Shown here: positions 6,865 through 13,538 of the stretch, piece after piece
Layout: every line of letters begins with the position of its first letter
How positions within the stretch are numbered: position 1 is the first letter of the stretch
Assembly (NCBI GenBank): GCA_005879655.1
Contig: VBJK01000246.1
Coordinates: 1-14,157 of the forward strand
DNA from: Chloroflexota bacterium
GTDB taxonomy: Bacteria > Chloroflexota > Ktedonobacteria > Ktedonobacterales > Ktedonobacteraceae
Length of the DNA: 14,157 bases
Reading direction: 5' to 3'
Position numbers and translations under genes: made by a program
Notes under the pieces: generated by a model
Databases searched by the model: none
Seen by the model: only the letters and a program-made list of their open reading frames with translations
Told to the model about the DNA's origin: nothing

Positions 6865-8232
6865 TTATGATGGAGGTAAGAGCGTTCTAGCAATTATGGC
6901 AGCTTGTTCTTTATCGTCGGGGGAGAGCGCGCCATCAATAACCAGCCCAAGCAAGTGCTCCTTAATGGGACGCAACCAGGGACCAGGCCCACGCCCGAAC
7001 AATGCCATGAGTTCGTTACCATCGAGCGGACTTTTGAGCGGAACACGCTCAGCTTCTTCCTGCAAGCGTTGACAGCGTTGGGCTAGCTCTGCAACGCGAG
7101 CATTGGCACGAGCGACCTTATCGACGCGATAACTGGTAATATCGGCCCGCGAAAAATCGGGCAGGTCTGACCGATCGCTGCCAGCATCGAGCATCAGGCG
7201 ACGCACCGCGCCATCTGTCCAATCCGGCAGGTAAGCGTTCGCACGCATATGCAGGCGCACAATACACGAAATGCTTTCGATAAAGTCACGCTCACAGTGT
7301 AACCGTTTCAAAATATCGCGCGCCATATAGGCCCCAACATCCTCATGCCCAAAGAAATGCACCTTGTTATCTTCAATACTCTTGGTACGAGGTTTAGCAA
7401 TATCGTGCAGCAGTGCACTCCAACGCGTAGTGAGACGAGGAGTGGAACGTTCAACTACGCGTAAAACATGGGCATAGACATCTTTTGAGCCGGGTCCCCT
7501 CTGTGGCACTTGCTGATTGATGCCCCGCAGCTCCAGCACCTCTGGCACGATCCATTCCATCAAACCTAGCTCAACCAGCAGATCTATGCCCTTGGCAGGA
7601 TGTGGAGAGAGTAAGAGCTTATTCATCTCATCGCGTATACGCTCACGACTGATCTTCTGTAACTTAGCAGCCTGGCGTTGAATAGAGTGTCTTGTCCCCT
7701 CCTCAATCGAAAAATCTAGTTGGGCAGCGAAACGTACGGCGCGCAAAAGCCGCAGCGGATCTTCATCGAAGCGCTTGTCCGGTTCATTGCCAACGGCACG
7801 CAAAACATGCGCCTCCAGATCCCGTTGCCCCTCAAAAGGATCGATGATATGCCCATTAAGCGGATCACGCGCCATGGCGTTGATGGTGAAATCGCGGCGC
7901 AAGAGATCTTCCGTCAGACTGGTACCGAAGCACACCTCCGGCTTACGTGACTCAGGATTGTAACGTTCGCTACGAAACGTTGTGATCTCAACAATGTGAT
8001 GGTCATAATGCAAGCGCACCGTCCCGAAGCGCTCACCAACCAGCACAACTGCGCTCGGCTGTGTTGATGCTACCAGACGCTTGATCTGATCGGGTAGAGC
8101 ATCAGTCGCCAGATCTGCATCGGCGGACTTCTCACGACTGAGCAGCACATCGCGTACGGTACCACCTACGATATAAAGTTGTTTCTGCTGTGCACAAAAA
8201 AGCTGTGCCAGCGTGGTAATAATATCTAGCAT
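6865..8232 (-). CDS. cca: tRNA nucleotidyltransferase (CCA-adding type) with HD domain
   Basis: This class II tRNA nucleotidyltransferase/poly(A) polymerase family protein would add or repair the 3' CCA end of tRNAs from CTP and ATP. Numbered from ATG 8232 (455 residues), it shows YIVGGTVRD (20-28) with the GG nucleotide-binding pair and the metal-binding DxD (Asp38, Asp40 in SADADLATDA). RRDFTINAMA is at 112-121 and the nucleotide-selecting EDPLRLLRAVRFA at 157-169, where the ED..R pattern reads CTP and ATP. An HD-type domain follows (LLHDIAKP, 274-281, and a downstream GHED, 295-298), which in relatives gives phosphatase or phosphodiesterase activity. The start is not settled. ATG 8232 fits the family length but lacks a ribosome binding site. 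A TTG at 8316 would add 28 residues and has AGGA nine bases upstream, close to the likely promoter. Confidence 0.93.
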   Translation of the reverse strand: MLDIITTLAQLFCAQQKQLYIVGGTVRDVLLSREKSADADLATDALPDQIKRLVASTQPSAVVLVGERFGTVRLHYDHHIVEITTFRSERYNPESRKPEVCFGTSLTEDLLRRDFTINAMARDPLNGHIIDPFEGQRDLEAHVLRAVGNEPDKRFDEDPLRLLRAVRFAAQLDFSIEEGTRHSIQRQAAKLQKISRERIRDEMNKLLLSPHPAKGIDLLVELGLMEWIVPEVLELRGINQQVPQRGPGSKDVYAHVLRVVERSTPRLTTRWSALLHDIAKPRTKSIEDNKVHFFGHEDVGAYMARDILKRLHCERDFIESISCIVRLHMRANAYLPDWTDGAVRRLMLDAGSDRSDLPDFSRADITSYRVDKVARANARVAELAQRCQRLQEEAERVPLKSPLDGNELMALFGRGPGPWLRPIKEHLLGLVIDGALSPDDKEQAAIIARTLLPPS

Positions 8233-8320
8233 GCTGAAATGTATATGTTCATGTTGTTTCGTGTGTATCAAAGCAATTGTCCGAACAAGAGCATTAGGCA
8301 AAGGCGTATGTCTCAATTGA

Positions 8321-8349
8321 TCCCATCCTGCAATGGGACTATTGTATCA
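8321..8349 (-). promoter_or_regulatory. Extended -10 promoter and dyad ahead of cca
   Basis: On the minus strand TGATACAAT (8349-8341) is a good extended -10; no convincing -35 is seen. Just downstream, a TCCCAT/ATGGGA dyad (8321-8326 and 8333-8338) spans the likely transcription start and also contains the AGGA binding site of the TTG start at 8316. Folding could therefore affect translation from that start. Confidence 0.4.
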
Positions 8350-8424
8350 TGTTCTGCTATGCTCTATAAAGGGGGTAGGCGTTATGATTTTGTTGTGTTT
8401 GTGAGGATTTTGCTGCGTTTACAG

Positions 8425-8517
8425 AAAAAAAAGAACCCTCGTTCAGACGTACGGCTGCTCTTGAGCTGCTCTGGCGGTTTCAGCTCATGCATAACTTGTA
8501 CGTACAAACAAGGGTTC
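8425..8517 (-). terminator. Structured rho-independent terminator, minus strand
   Basis: Three nested helices are visible: 8433-8443 with 8507-8517 (11 pairs), 8447-8452 with 8498-8503 (6 pairs) and 8463-8468 with 8481-8486 (6 pairs, 12-base loop). A 3x3 internal loop joins the first two. On the minus strand the last helix arm is followed by eight T (8432-8425). The single imperfect position in the outer helix is a G-U pair only in the minus-strand RNA and a C-A mismatch in the other, which supports minus-strand use. It would end transcription from the gene at 8658-8933. It could also be the 3' end of a small RNA. Confidence 0.65.
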
Positions 8518-8657
8518 GTTGCAGTGAGTGAGCGAACAAACTATGTTAGGAGAGTTGTCAACCCTCTATAATAAGAGATCGTATGCTGCATGGTAATTCA
8601 TTATTGTTTTGACGGGGTGCGCTAAAAACCCGTGGATGAGGATACCTTTATCTTTTA

Positions 8658-8933
8658 CTATAAAAGCAGGTCGTTTGTCATATAGCGCCATTCCTGCTTT
8701 ATTTGATGCTTGCTTGTGGTAGTTAATTTTTGGGTGCGCTGTTGCTGTTCGGTACCTTCTGACGTTTCCTGCTCTAATTTGTAGCGGTTAGCCTCTACAT
8801 AAGCTGCGATGTCGAGCAATGTTTGTGTGGAGAGATGAACGAGGCTATTGTTCCAACCGCAATTGATCTCATAGATGTGTTCCGGCAACCTCTCATAAAG
8901 AGGTGTGATATTTGCTCTTTGCTCTTTTATCAT
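8658..8933 (-). CDS. Hypothetical 91-residue protein
   Basis: ATG at 8933 is preceded by AAGGGGAAG about eight bases upstream, a good ribosome binding site, and a structured terminator lies downstream, so a real gene is likely. The first half (residues 1-55) looks folded, with a helix around THLSTQTLLDIAAYVEANRY-like sequence (residues 34-51). The second half is Gln/Glu/Thr/Lys-rich and probably disordered. It has a single cysteine (Cys25) and no membrane segment. I recognise no family. It lies 127 bases downstream of the kinase gene on the same strand, with a likely terminator between, so it is probably expressed separately. Confidence 0.62.
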   Translation of the reverse strand: MIKEQRANITPLYERLPEHIYEINCGWNNSLVHLSTQTLLDIAAYVEANRYKLEQETSEGTEQQQRTQKLTTTSKHQIKQEWRYMTNDLLL

Positions 8934-8962
8934 AATTGACTTCCCCTTTTATATTTTATATT

Positions 8963-8995
8963 AAAAAATCTGCAAAAGCTGCGTTGCTCAGCTTT
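8963..8995 (-). terminator. Likely terminator of the kinase gene
   Basis: A perfect 7-base stem, AAAGCTG (8975-8981) with CAGCTTT (8989-8995) and a 7-base loop, is followed on the minus strand, after six bases, by six T (8968-8963). The gap before the T run is longer than usual, so its strength is uncertain. It lies 66 bases past the kinase stop. Confidence 0.45.
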
Positions 8996-9060
8996 CTCAT
9001 GTGTTTTTGTTCTTACATGTTGAATAATACAGCTTTTTGTTGGGGAAGACATGCGTAAAA

Positions 9061-11088
9061 TTACCCATTTAGCGCCTTCCATACCTGCACTGTACGATCT
9101 ACCCCTGTGGAGGCGATACGTGTACCCTCAGGGGACCAAGCGACCGCCATCACATAGCCTGTGTGGCCGCAGTAGGTCATAATCAGGCTCTTGGCGGTGG
9201 GTTGCCAGATCTGCACGGTGCGGTCATTGCAGCCAACGGCCAGATACTTGCCTTGTGGCGACCAAGCTACACTATTTTTTTTGCCTGAACTAGCCGCTCC
9301 CTGTGAGAAGATCACACGACCGCTCTGGGCATCGTAGACTAGCACACGATGATCACCACCGCCGGAAGCAAGATAACGACCATCGGGGGACCACGCCACT
9401 GTATAGATCTGACTATAATGTTCCTTCAGCGGCTTCTGTCGCGGTGCAGTGGGAGATAAGAAAGAGCTGAGCACACTAATTAGAGAACGCGAGGACTTGC
9501 GCTGATCTTTGCATGGATTCCAGATACTTATCAGTTTATCCGCACCAGCGGAAGCGATATGCTTACCATCGGGCGACCAGGCCAGTGCATAGACCTTGTC
9601 GCTATGTTCGCGATAGGTAAAGAATGGTTGGTGTGTATGGACAGACCAGACCTGTACTGTGCAATCGTCGCCAGCGGAGGCGATGGATGATCCATCAGGA
9701 GACCAAGCGATAGTGCTAACACAGCCATTGTGTTTTGCGTAGGTAAGGAGCAATGCGCCCGTTGCAGGTTGCCAGACGTGCACTGTGCGGTCATCACTGG
9801 CGGAAGCGAGACGTGTACTATCAGGCGACCAAGAAAGTGCATTCACACGTGCGAAGTGTCCTTTGTAAGTGAGTAGATGATGGCCGTTGGCTGCATTCCA
9901 GATATGGACGGTTTTGTCAAAACTAGCCGAGGCCAAATACTTGCCATCGGGCGACCAGGCAACTGCTGTTACACGGCTCGTGTGGCCATAGCAGGTGTAG
10001 AGCATGTTCAATTGTGGTGCTAGCAATGGCTGAGCGACACGTCTGGGCTTTTTAGGTAGCGAGGAGGCGATGACCGATGTTTGGGGCGGCTGATACGCAT
10101 TGGGTAGCTTACTCAAAGTTGGGCGAGGCGCTCCAATATATGCAGCTGCAATCCGCTGTAGTTCTTGCTTGACTTCATCAGCACTTACTGGACGTTGCTT
10201 AATATCGATGCTTACCATACTCATGACTAACTTTTTGAGGTCAGTTAATGTATAGTGGTTCGGCAAGCTCAGCGCTGCAAAATGGAATGGCGAATCAATA
10301 GGATCATCGCCGGAAAGTAAGCGGTGCAGTGTTGCTCCAAGGCTATAGATATCGGCCCGTGCCGTCGTTTGTGAGCGGCCATACTGTTCTGGTGCCGCAT
10401 AGCCTGACGAACCCAGTACCAGAGTATCTCTCACTTTCCCTGGCTTGAAATGACGAGCAATACCAAAATCGATCAAGTAGATATGCCCGCCGGGGATTAA
10501 CATCACATTGGCGGGCTTGAGATCGCGGAAAATGATCGGCGGTTGGCGCGTATGCAGGTAGTCAAGAACCGAGCAAAGTTGGATCGCAATATCAAGGACA
10601 TTCTCAATGGGTAATCTTTGTCCGCACAAGCTAGTAACATGGTCCTCTAACGTCTCGCCATCGATGAAATCCATCACCAGATACGAACGACCGCTATCAG
10701 TAAATTGATCATAGATACGAGGAAGGTTTGGATGGGTCAATCCGGCTAGCATCATAGCCTCGCGCTTGAAAGCGTCCGTCGCGGCTTGCAGATCCTGACT
10801 CTCTAAGGAGTTCTGACTCATCTCTTTAATGGCCACAATACGTTGCCCGAATAAGAGATCACTCGCCTTATAGACAGCTCCGAAGCCGCCGCGTCCTGCA
10901 TGGCCAAGAATGATATAGCGTTGTTTTAAGATATGCTGCTGGTTGAGCAAACCCGTCTGTGTAGTGTGAAGTTTCAGTGTGCTGTTGTCCAGTGCATGCA
11001 AGGACTGTCCACAAGCACGACAGAAGGTCGCCTGTGGGCGATTGGCCGAGCCACAGCGATTACAGAACAGCGGCGACGATTGCGACAT
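9061..11088 (-). CDS. Zinc-ribbon Ser/Thr protein kinase fused to a seven-blade WD40 propeller
   Basis: This 675-residue protein has three parts. A zinc ribbon spans residues 9-26 (CNRC...CRAC; Cys 9, 12, 23, 26). A Hanks-type kinase domain covers about 58-315: glycine loop GRGGFGAVY (65-73), VAIK with Lys88, the helix-C Glu110, catalytic loop FRDLKPANV (187-195, Asp189), DFG at 207-209 and the APEQYG substrate segment (232-237). After a Pro-rich linker, seven WD40 repeats (about 363-675) make one full propeller. An insert of about 30 residues lies between blades 4 and 5. There is no membrane helix, so it should be a cytoplasmic kinase whose propeller binds partners. The HRD histidine is Phe, a change that also occurs in related bacterial kinases, so activity is still likely. 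The start has a strong GGAGGAGGG binding site. The gene is transcribed away from the response regulator across a shared gap. Confidence 0.95.
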   Translation of the reverse strand: MSQSSPLFCNRCGSANRPQATFCRACGQSLHALDNSTLKLHTTQTGLLNQQHILKQRYIILGHAGRGGFGAVYKASDLLFGQRIVAIKEMSQNSLESQDLQAATDAFKREAMMLAGLTHPNLPRIYDQFTDSGRSYLVMDFIDGETLEDHVTSLCGQRLPIENVLDIAIQLCSVLDYLHTRQPPIIFRDLKPANVMLIPGGHIYLIDFGIARHFKPGKVRDTLVLGSSGYAAPEQYGRSQTTARADIYSLGATLHRLLSGDDPIDSPFHFAALSLPNHYTLTDLKKLVMSMVSIDIKQRPVSADEVKQELQRIAAAYIGAPRPTLSKLPNAYQPPQTSVIASSLPKKPRRVAQPLLAPQLNMLYTCYGHTSRVTAVAWSPDGKYLASASFDKTVHIWNAANGHHLLTYKGHFARVNALSWSPDSTRLASASDDRTVHVWQPATGALLLTYAKHNGCVSTIAWSPDGSSIASAGDDCTVQVWSVHTHQPFFTYREHSDKVYALAWSPDGKHIASAGADKLISIWNPCKDQRKSSRSLISVLSSFLSPTAPRQKPLKEHYSQIYTVAWSPDGRYLASGGGDHRVLVYDAQSGRVIFSQGAASSGKKNSVAWSPQGKYLAVGCNDRTVQIWQPTAKSLIMTYCGHTGYVMAVAWSPEGTRIASTGVDRTVQVWKALNG

Positions 11089-11131
11089 GCGACCCTCCTC
11101 CAGACATCTGTACTAGCAAAATGAACCCCGC

Positions 11132-11163
11132 TGTACAGTAGTACAACACGCTCATATTGTCAA
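11132..11163 (-). promoter_or_regulatory. Promoter for the kinase gene with small dyad
   Basis: On the minus strand a consensus TTGACA (11163-11158) lies 17 bases from TACTGT (11140-11135). A TGTAC/GTACA dyad (11132-11136 and 11141-11145) overlaps the -10 and could be a repressor site. The leader to the ATG would be about 40 bases. Confidence 0.5.
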
Positions 11164-11183
11164 GGTAGAATTTCTCAAAAGGT

Positions 11184-11282
11184 TTTGGGGAATGGAAGGG
11201 TTTGGGGACACCCCAAACCCCGCCAGGGAGGCTTCGCCCCCTGGACCCCCAAGCTCTGCAACCTCTCTTGTTTCTGTACTAG
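11184..11282. repeat. G-rich 99-base direct repeat, copy 1
   Basis: The unit contains two hairpins: GGGTTTGGGG/CCCCAAACCC with a 3-base loop (11198-11220) and CCAGGG...CCCTGG with a TTC loop (11223-11244). It ends in a CT-rich tail, CTGCAACCTCTCTTG and onward. It lies between the kinase and response-regulator promoters. No coding sequence is supported in it; the open frames crossing it have no binding site. Confidence 0.9.
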
Positions 11283-11300
11283 TGCGCAATCCCCAAACCC

Positions 11301-11398
11301 TTTGGGGAATGGAAGGGTTTGGGGACACCCCAAACCCCGCCAGGGAGGCTTCGCCCCCTGGACCCCCAGCCCTGCAACCTCTCTTGTTTCTGCACTAG
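11301..11398. repeat. G-rich direct repeat, copy 2
   Basis: This copy is nearly identical to the one at 11184-11282: one base is missing after the CCCCCA run and two T-to-C changes occur near the end. The 18 bases between the copies contain CCCCAAACCC, which pairs with the TTTGGGG at the start of this copy (11291-11307), making a third hairpin that copy 1 lacks. Confidence 0.9.
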
Positions 11399-11455
11399 GA
11401 AAGAAGTCCTCTCTAGCGAAAGGCAGAAGCTTAAGCTACACGCACAAGGATGTAG

Positions 11456-11464
11456 TGATATAAT
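11456..11464 (+). promoter_or_regulatory. Extended -10 promoter for the response regulator-plsX operon
   Basis: TGATATAAT gives a consensus TATAAT (11459-11464) with an extended TG. There is no good -35, which an extended -10 can tolerate. Transcription would start near 11471, leaving a leader of about 80 bases. It lies 58 bases after repeat copy 2. Confidence 0.6.
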
Positions 11465-11495
11465 ATTCTTGTCTCTGTACGGGGGAGGAATTTTT

Positions 11496-11534
11496 GTGTC
11501 TCCCGCATATATTGTGCCTTTTATGCTGCGATGA
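11496..11534 (+). CDS. Possible 12-residue leader peptide
   Basis: A strong GGGGGAGG site (11481-11488) lies seven bases before GTG 11496, which opens a 12-codon frame (MSPAYIVPFMLR) ending at TGA 11532-11534. That stop overlaps the weak GAGGGG site of the response regulator. The alternative is that the same strong site starts the regulator itself at TTG 11494, adding 19 residues. Either way the strongest binding site in the leader is not the one next to ATG 11551. Confidence 0.25.
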   Translation: MSPAYIVPFMLR

Positions 11535-11550
11535 GGGGATTGCTGGTTCT

Positions 11551-11937
11551 ATGGCGAAAAGAATACTGATTATGGATGATGATCCGACGATTGCTGATCT
11601 GTTGACTGAAGCATTGGCGGATGAAGGTTATGAAACGTTTATGACGACGCAAAGTCTGCGTTTTTACGATGCGGTCCATGAGCACAAGCCTGATCTCGTG
11701 TTGTTAGACCTGATGATGCCGTATCTAGATGGGCGTGATGAGCTGAAGTTAATGGCGATGGGCGTGGATCACAAGATCCCGGTTATTGTAGTAACAGCCT
11801 TTCTGGGTGCAATAAACGAAGAAAAAGAGTTTCGTGACGCAGGCGTTGTCCATATTGTCTATAAGCCCTTTGATCTTGACAAGCTTGTTGCGCTTGTGAG
11901 AGGAACGATCGGCGAGCCGGAAGGGAAAAGTGCATGA
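11551..11937 (+). CDS. Receiver-only response regulator (CheY-like)
   Basis: The 128 residues form a single receiver domain with no output domain. The acidic pocket is MDDD (8-11), the phosphorylated aspartate is Asp53 (LVLLDLMMP, 49-57), the switch threonine is Thr82 and the conserved lysine is Lys105 (YKPF). Such proteins pass a phosphate to a partner or act by binding one. No histidine kinase lies nearby, so the partner is unknown. ATG 11551 puts the first beta strand (KRILIMDDD) directly at the start. GAGGGG is 12 bases upstream, and a TTG at 11494 with a stronger site is possible. The stop overlaps the plsX start as ATGA, so the two are translated together. Confidence 0.9.
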   Translation: MAKRILIMDDDPTIADLLTEALADEGYETFMTTQSLRFYDAVHEHKPDLVLLDLMMPYLDGRDELKLMAMGVDHKIPVIVVTAFLGAINEEKEFRDAGVVHIVYKPFDLDKLVALVRGTIGEPEGKSA

Positions 11938-12980
11938 CGGCCACCATTCGTGTAGCGCTGGATGCTATGGGAGGCGATTATGCCCCTGCTGAAACTGTGC
12001 TTGGAGCGGTACAGGCAGCACGTGACTATCAGATGGGGGTAATACTGGTTGGGGATGAGGCGGCGATCCGTCAGGAGCTGACAAAACACGATGTGCGTGA
12101 CCTGGATCTCCCTATTATTCATACCACTGAAGCGATCGGCATGGATGAACACCCGGCCAAGGCGGTACGTCTTAAGAAAAATGCTTCGATGACGCTAGCT
12201 TTACAGCAGGTCAAGGACGGGGCGGCTTTAGGGGCAGTCTCTGCTGGCAATAGCGGAGCTATGCTAGCGGCCTCGCTCTTCACGCTCAAGCGTCTGCCAG
12301 GCGTTGAGCGTCCCGCTTTAGGCGGGGTCTTTCCGACGAGGAATAGCGTCTGCTTGGTCCTTGACATGGGTGCTAATACGGACTGCAAACCAGAATATTT
12401 ACAACAATTCGCACTCATGGGTGCGATTTACATGGAGCGTATCTTTAACCTGCCTGCTCCCCGTGTTGGGTTGCTCGCCAATGGTGAGGAAGAGACCAAG
12501 GGCAATCAGCAGGTTATCGAAACACATCAGCTCTTAAAGGCAACTGCCCCCACCCTGGGTCTGAACTTTATTGGTAATATCGAAGGTCGTGATATTCCCG
12601 CTGGTCATGCAGATGTTGTGGTATGCGATGGTTTTGCGGGCAATATCGTGCTTAAACTGAGCGAGGGTCTAGTGGAGACGCTAATCGGTATTATCAAGAC
12701 CGAAATGTCCAGGACGTTTATCAATAAGTTAGCTGCCGCAGTGTTGCAGCCGGGTTTGCGCCAGGTGTTAAGACGCCTCGACTATGCCGAGTATGGCGGG
12801 GTGCCCTTGCTTGGTGTGAATGGTTCGGCTATTGTTGCACATGGTCGCTCGCATGCGAAGGCGATCAAAAATGCTCTGAGGGTCGCTCGTCAGACTGCTG
12901 AGACTGGTGTTGCTGACGCTATCGCTGAGGGTGTGGCGAAGCTGAGACAAGAAGAGGGGAAGAAACAGGCGGAAGTGTAA
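11934..12980 (+). CDS. plsX: Phosphate acyltransferase PlsX
   Basis: This 348-residue protein matches PlsX, which makes acyl-phosphate from acyl-ACP and phosphate. PlsY then uses acyl-phosphate to acylate glycerol 3-phosphate, the first step of phospholipid synthesis in most bacteria; PlsX works at the inner face of the membrane. Family motifs are VALDAMGGDYAP (7-18), a SAGNSGAMLA segment (about 103-112), LDMGAN, and LLANGEEETKGN with DGFAGNIVLKLSEG in the second half. Its length is normal. The start overlaps the regulator stop by four bases and has AAGGGAAAA upstream. In many bacteria plsX precedes fabH or fabD; here those genes do not follow, and a broken lamin-tail fragment comes next. Confidence 0.96.
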   Translation: MTATIRVALDAMGGDYAPAETVLGAVQAARDYQMGVILVGDEAAIRQELTKHDVRDLDLPIIHTTEAIGMDEHPAKAVRLKKNASMTLALQQVKDGAALGAVSAGNSGAMLAASLFTLKRLPGVERPALGGVFPTRNSVCLVLDMGANTDCKPEYLQQFALMGAIYMERIFNLPAPRVGLLANGEEETKGNQQVIETHQLLKATAPTLGLNFIGNIEGRDIPAGHADVVVCDGFAGNIVLKLSEGLVETLIGIIKTEMSRTFINKLAAAVLQPGLRQVLRRLDYAEYGGVPLLGVNGSAIVAHGRSHAKAIKNALRVARQTAETGVADAIAEGVAKLRQEEGKKQAEV

Positions 12981-13008
12981 AAGAGTAACATCAAGGAGAA
13001 CCCTGTGC

Positions 13009-13286
13009 ATGCCATTACCAGAAGCAGAGACCATCACACTACTCAATGCCTCCCCCAAGCTATCGATCTGACGAACTGGATGCTTGCCGATAAACTCAGG
13101 CATAAACAGGTCCTTGCGGGGATCATAGAGCCTGGTAGCGCCTTGCAAGTGATATTGCAGCCCCCAGTGCAATTGGGCAATAACGGTGGGATTATCACAC
13201 TGCTGAACGCTCAAGGTCTGAAGGTGGACGGCGTTGCGTATACGCAAGAGCAGGCTCAACGTGAGGGGTGGACGATCGTTTTTTGA
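13009..13286 (+). pseudogene. Frameshifted lamin-tail-like (LTD) domain fragment
   Basis: Two overlapping frames together read like one lamin-tail-type domain. ATG 13009 gives MPLPEAETITLLNASP up to the run of five C at 13052-13056, and that frame then stops at 13069-13071. Reading back one base at 13056 continues as QAIDLTNWMLADK, then LGNNGGIITLLNAQGLKVDG and a C-terminal GWTIVF at 13286. The join ITLLNASP-QAIDLTNW matches the usual order of this domain (N-S-P, then a D-L-x-x-W strand). The same tail is, from memory, found at the C-terminus of YukJ-like DUF2278 proteins, whose N-terminal part is missing here. AAGGAG (12993-12998) precedes both this ATG and a GTG at 13005, which starts the second frame alone (93 residues). 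It may be a decaying remnant, a sequencing error in the C run (six C would restore the frame), or a frameshifted gene. Confidence 0.6.
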
Positions 13287-13310
13287 TGGTGTGGTGGCGC
13301 TATATATTAA

Positions 13311-13368
13311 GAGGCGAGATCAGGGAAGGCTGTTGGGCCGGTGCCTGATCTCGCCTCCTCTTGTTTTT
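13311..13368 (+). terminator. Rho-independent terminator after the plsX operon
   Basis: A perfect 14-base stem, GAGGCGAGATCAGG (13311-13324) with CCTGATCTCGCCTC (13344-13357), encloses a 19-base loop. CTCTTG and five T (13364-13368) follow. It lies 24 bases past the lamin-tail frame and probably ends the regulator-plsX transcript. Confidence 0.72.
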
Positions 13369-13487
13369 CATAAGTTCCTTCAGGCCCAGGACCTTCAAGT
13401 CGCTCTCCAAATCCTTTTATCAAGAAAACACAATCCATCTGCCCACCAATACCCGACAAACCATACATGCATTGTCTTATAGAAATA

Positions 13488-13516
13488 TGCTATACTTGAA
13501 CACAGGTTGTTCGAGT
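13488..13516 (+). promoter_or_regulatory. Extended -10 promoter with overlapping dyad, upstream of the TIR gene
   Basis: TGCTATACT (13488-13496) is an extended -10 with no good -35. A nearly perfect dyad, ACTTGAACA (13494-13502) with TGTTCGAGT (13508-13516), 5-base spacer and one mismatch in nine, overlaps its end and covers the start of transcription, as an operator would. The rest of 13369-13487 shows nothing else. Confidence 0.5.
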
Positions 13517-13538
13517 ATAAGTGAGGTCATGCCCACAA

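Larger units (their letters stand above)
8317..8657. other. Intergenic region between cca and the 91-residue gene
   Basis: The 341 bases hold the cca promoter near its left end and a structured minus-strand terminator at 8425-8517. The stretch 8518-8657 shows no gene. A TTGACA on the minus strand (8561-8556) has no matching -10, and I could not support a small RNA there. Confidence 0.5.

Noticed and set aside
8533..8561. Minus-strand promoter for a small RNA ending at the 8425 terminator
   Set aside because: TTGACA is a perfect -35 (8561-8556), but the hexamers 16-18 bases away (TTGTTC, TGTTCG, GTTCGC) do not resemble a -10.
9061..11088. Kinase as a dead pseudokinase because HRD reads FRD
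   Set aside because: Lys88, Glu110, Asp189 and the DFG motif are all present, and Phe in place of His is tolerated in related bacterial kinases, so loss of activity is not supported.
11184..11398. Insertion sequence or attachment site from the 98-99 base direct repeats
   Set aside because: There is no transposase or integrase between or near the copies, and only 18 bases separate them.
11185..11463. Open frames through the G-rich repeats
   Set aside because: They simply translate the two repeat copies (the same peptide twice) and have no ribosome binding site.
12768..13259. Minus-strand frame across the plsX end and lamin-tail fragment
   Set aside because: It overlaps conserved plsX sequence and crosses the operon on the opposite strand without a binding site or known domain.
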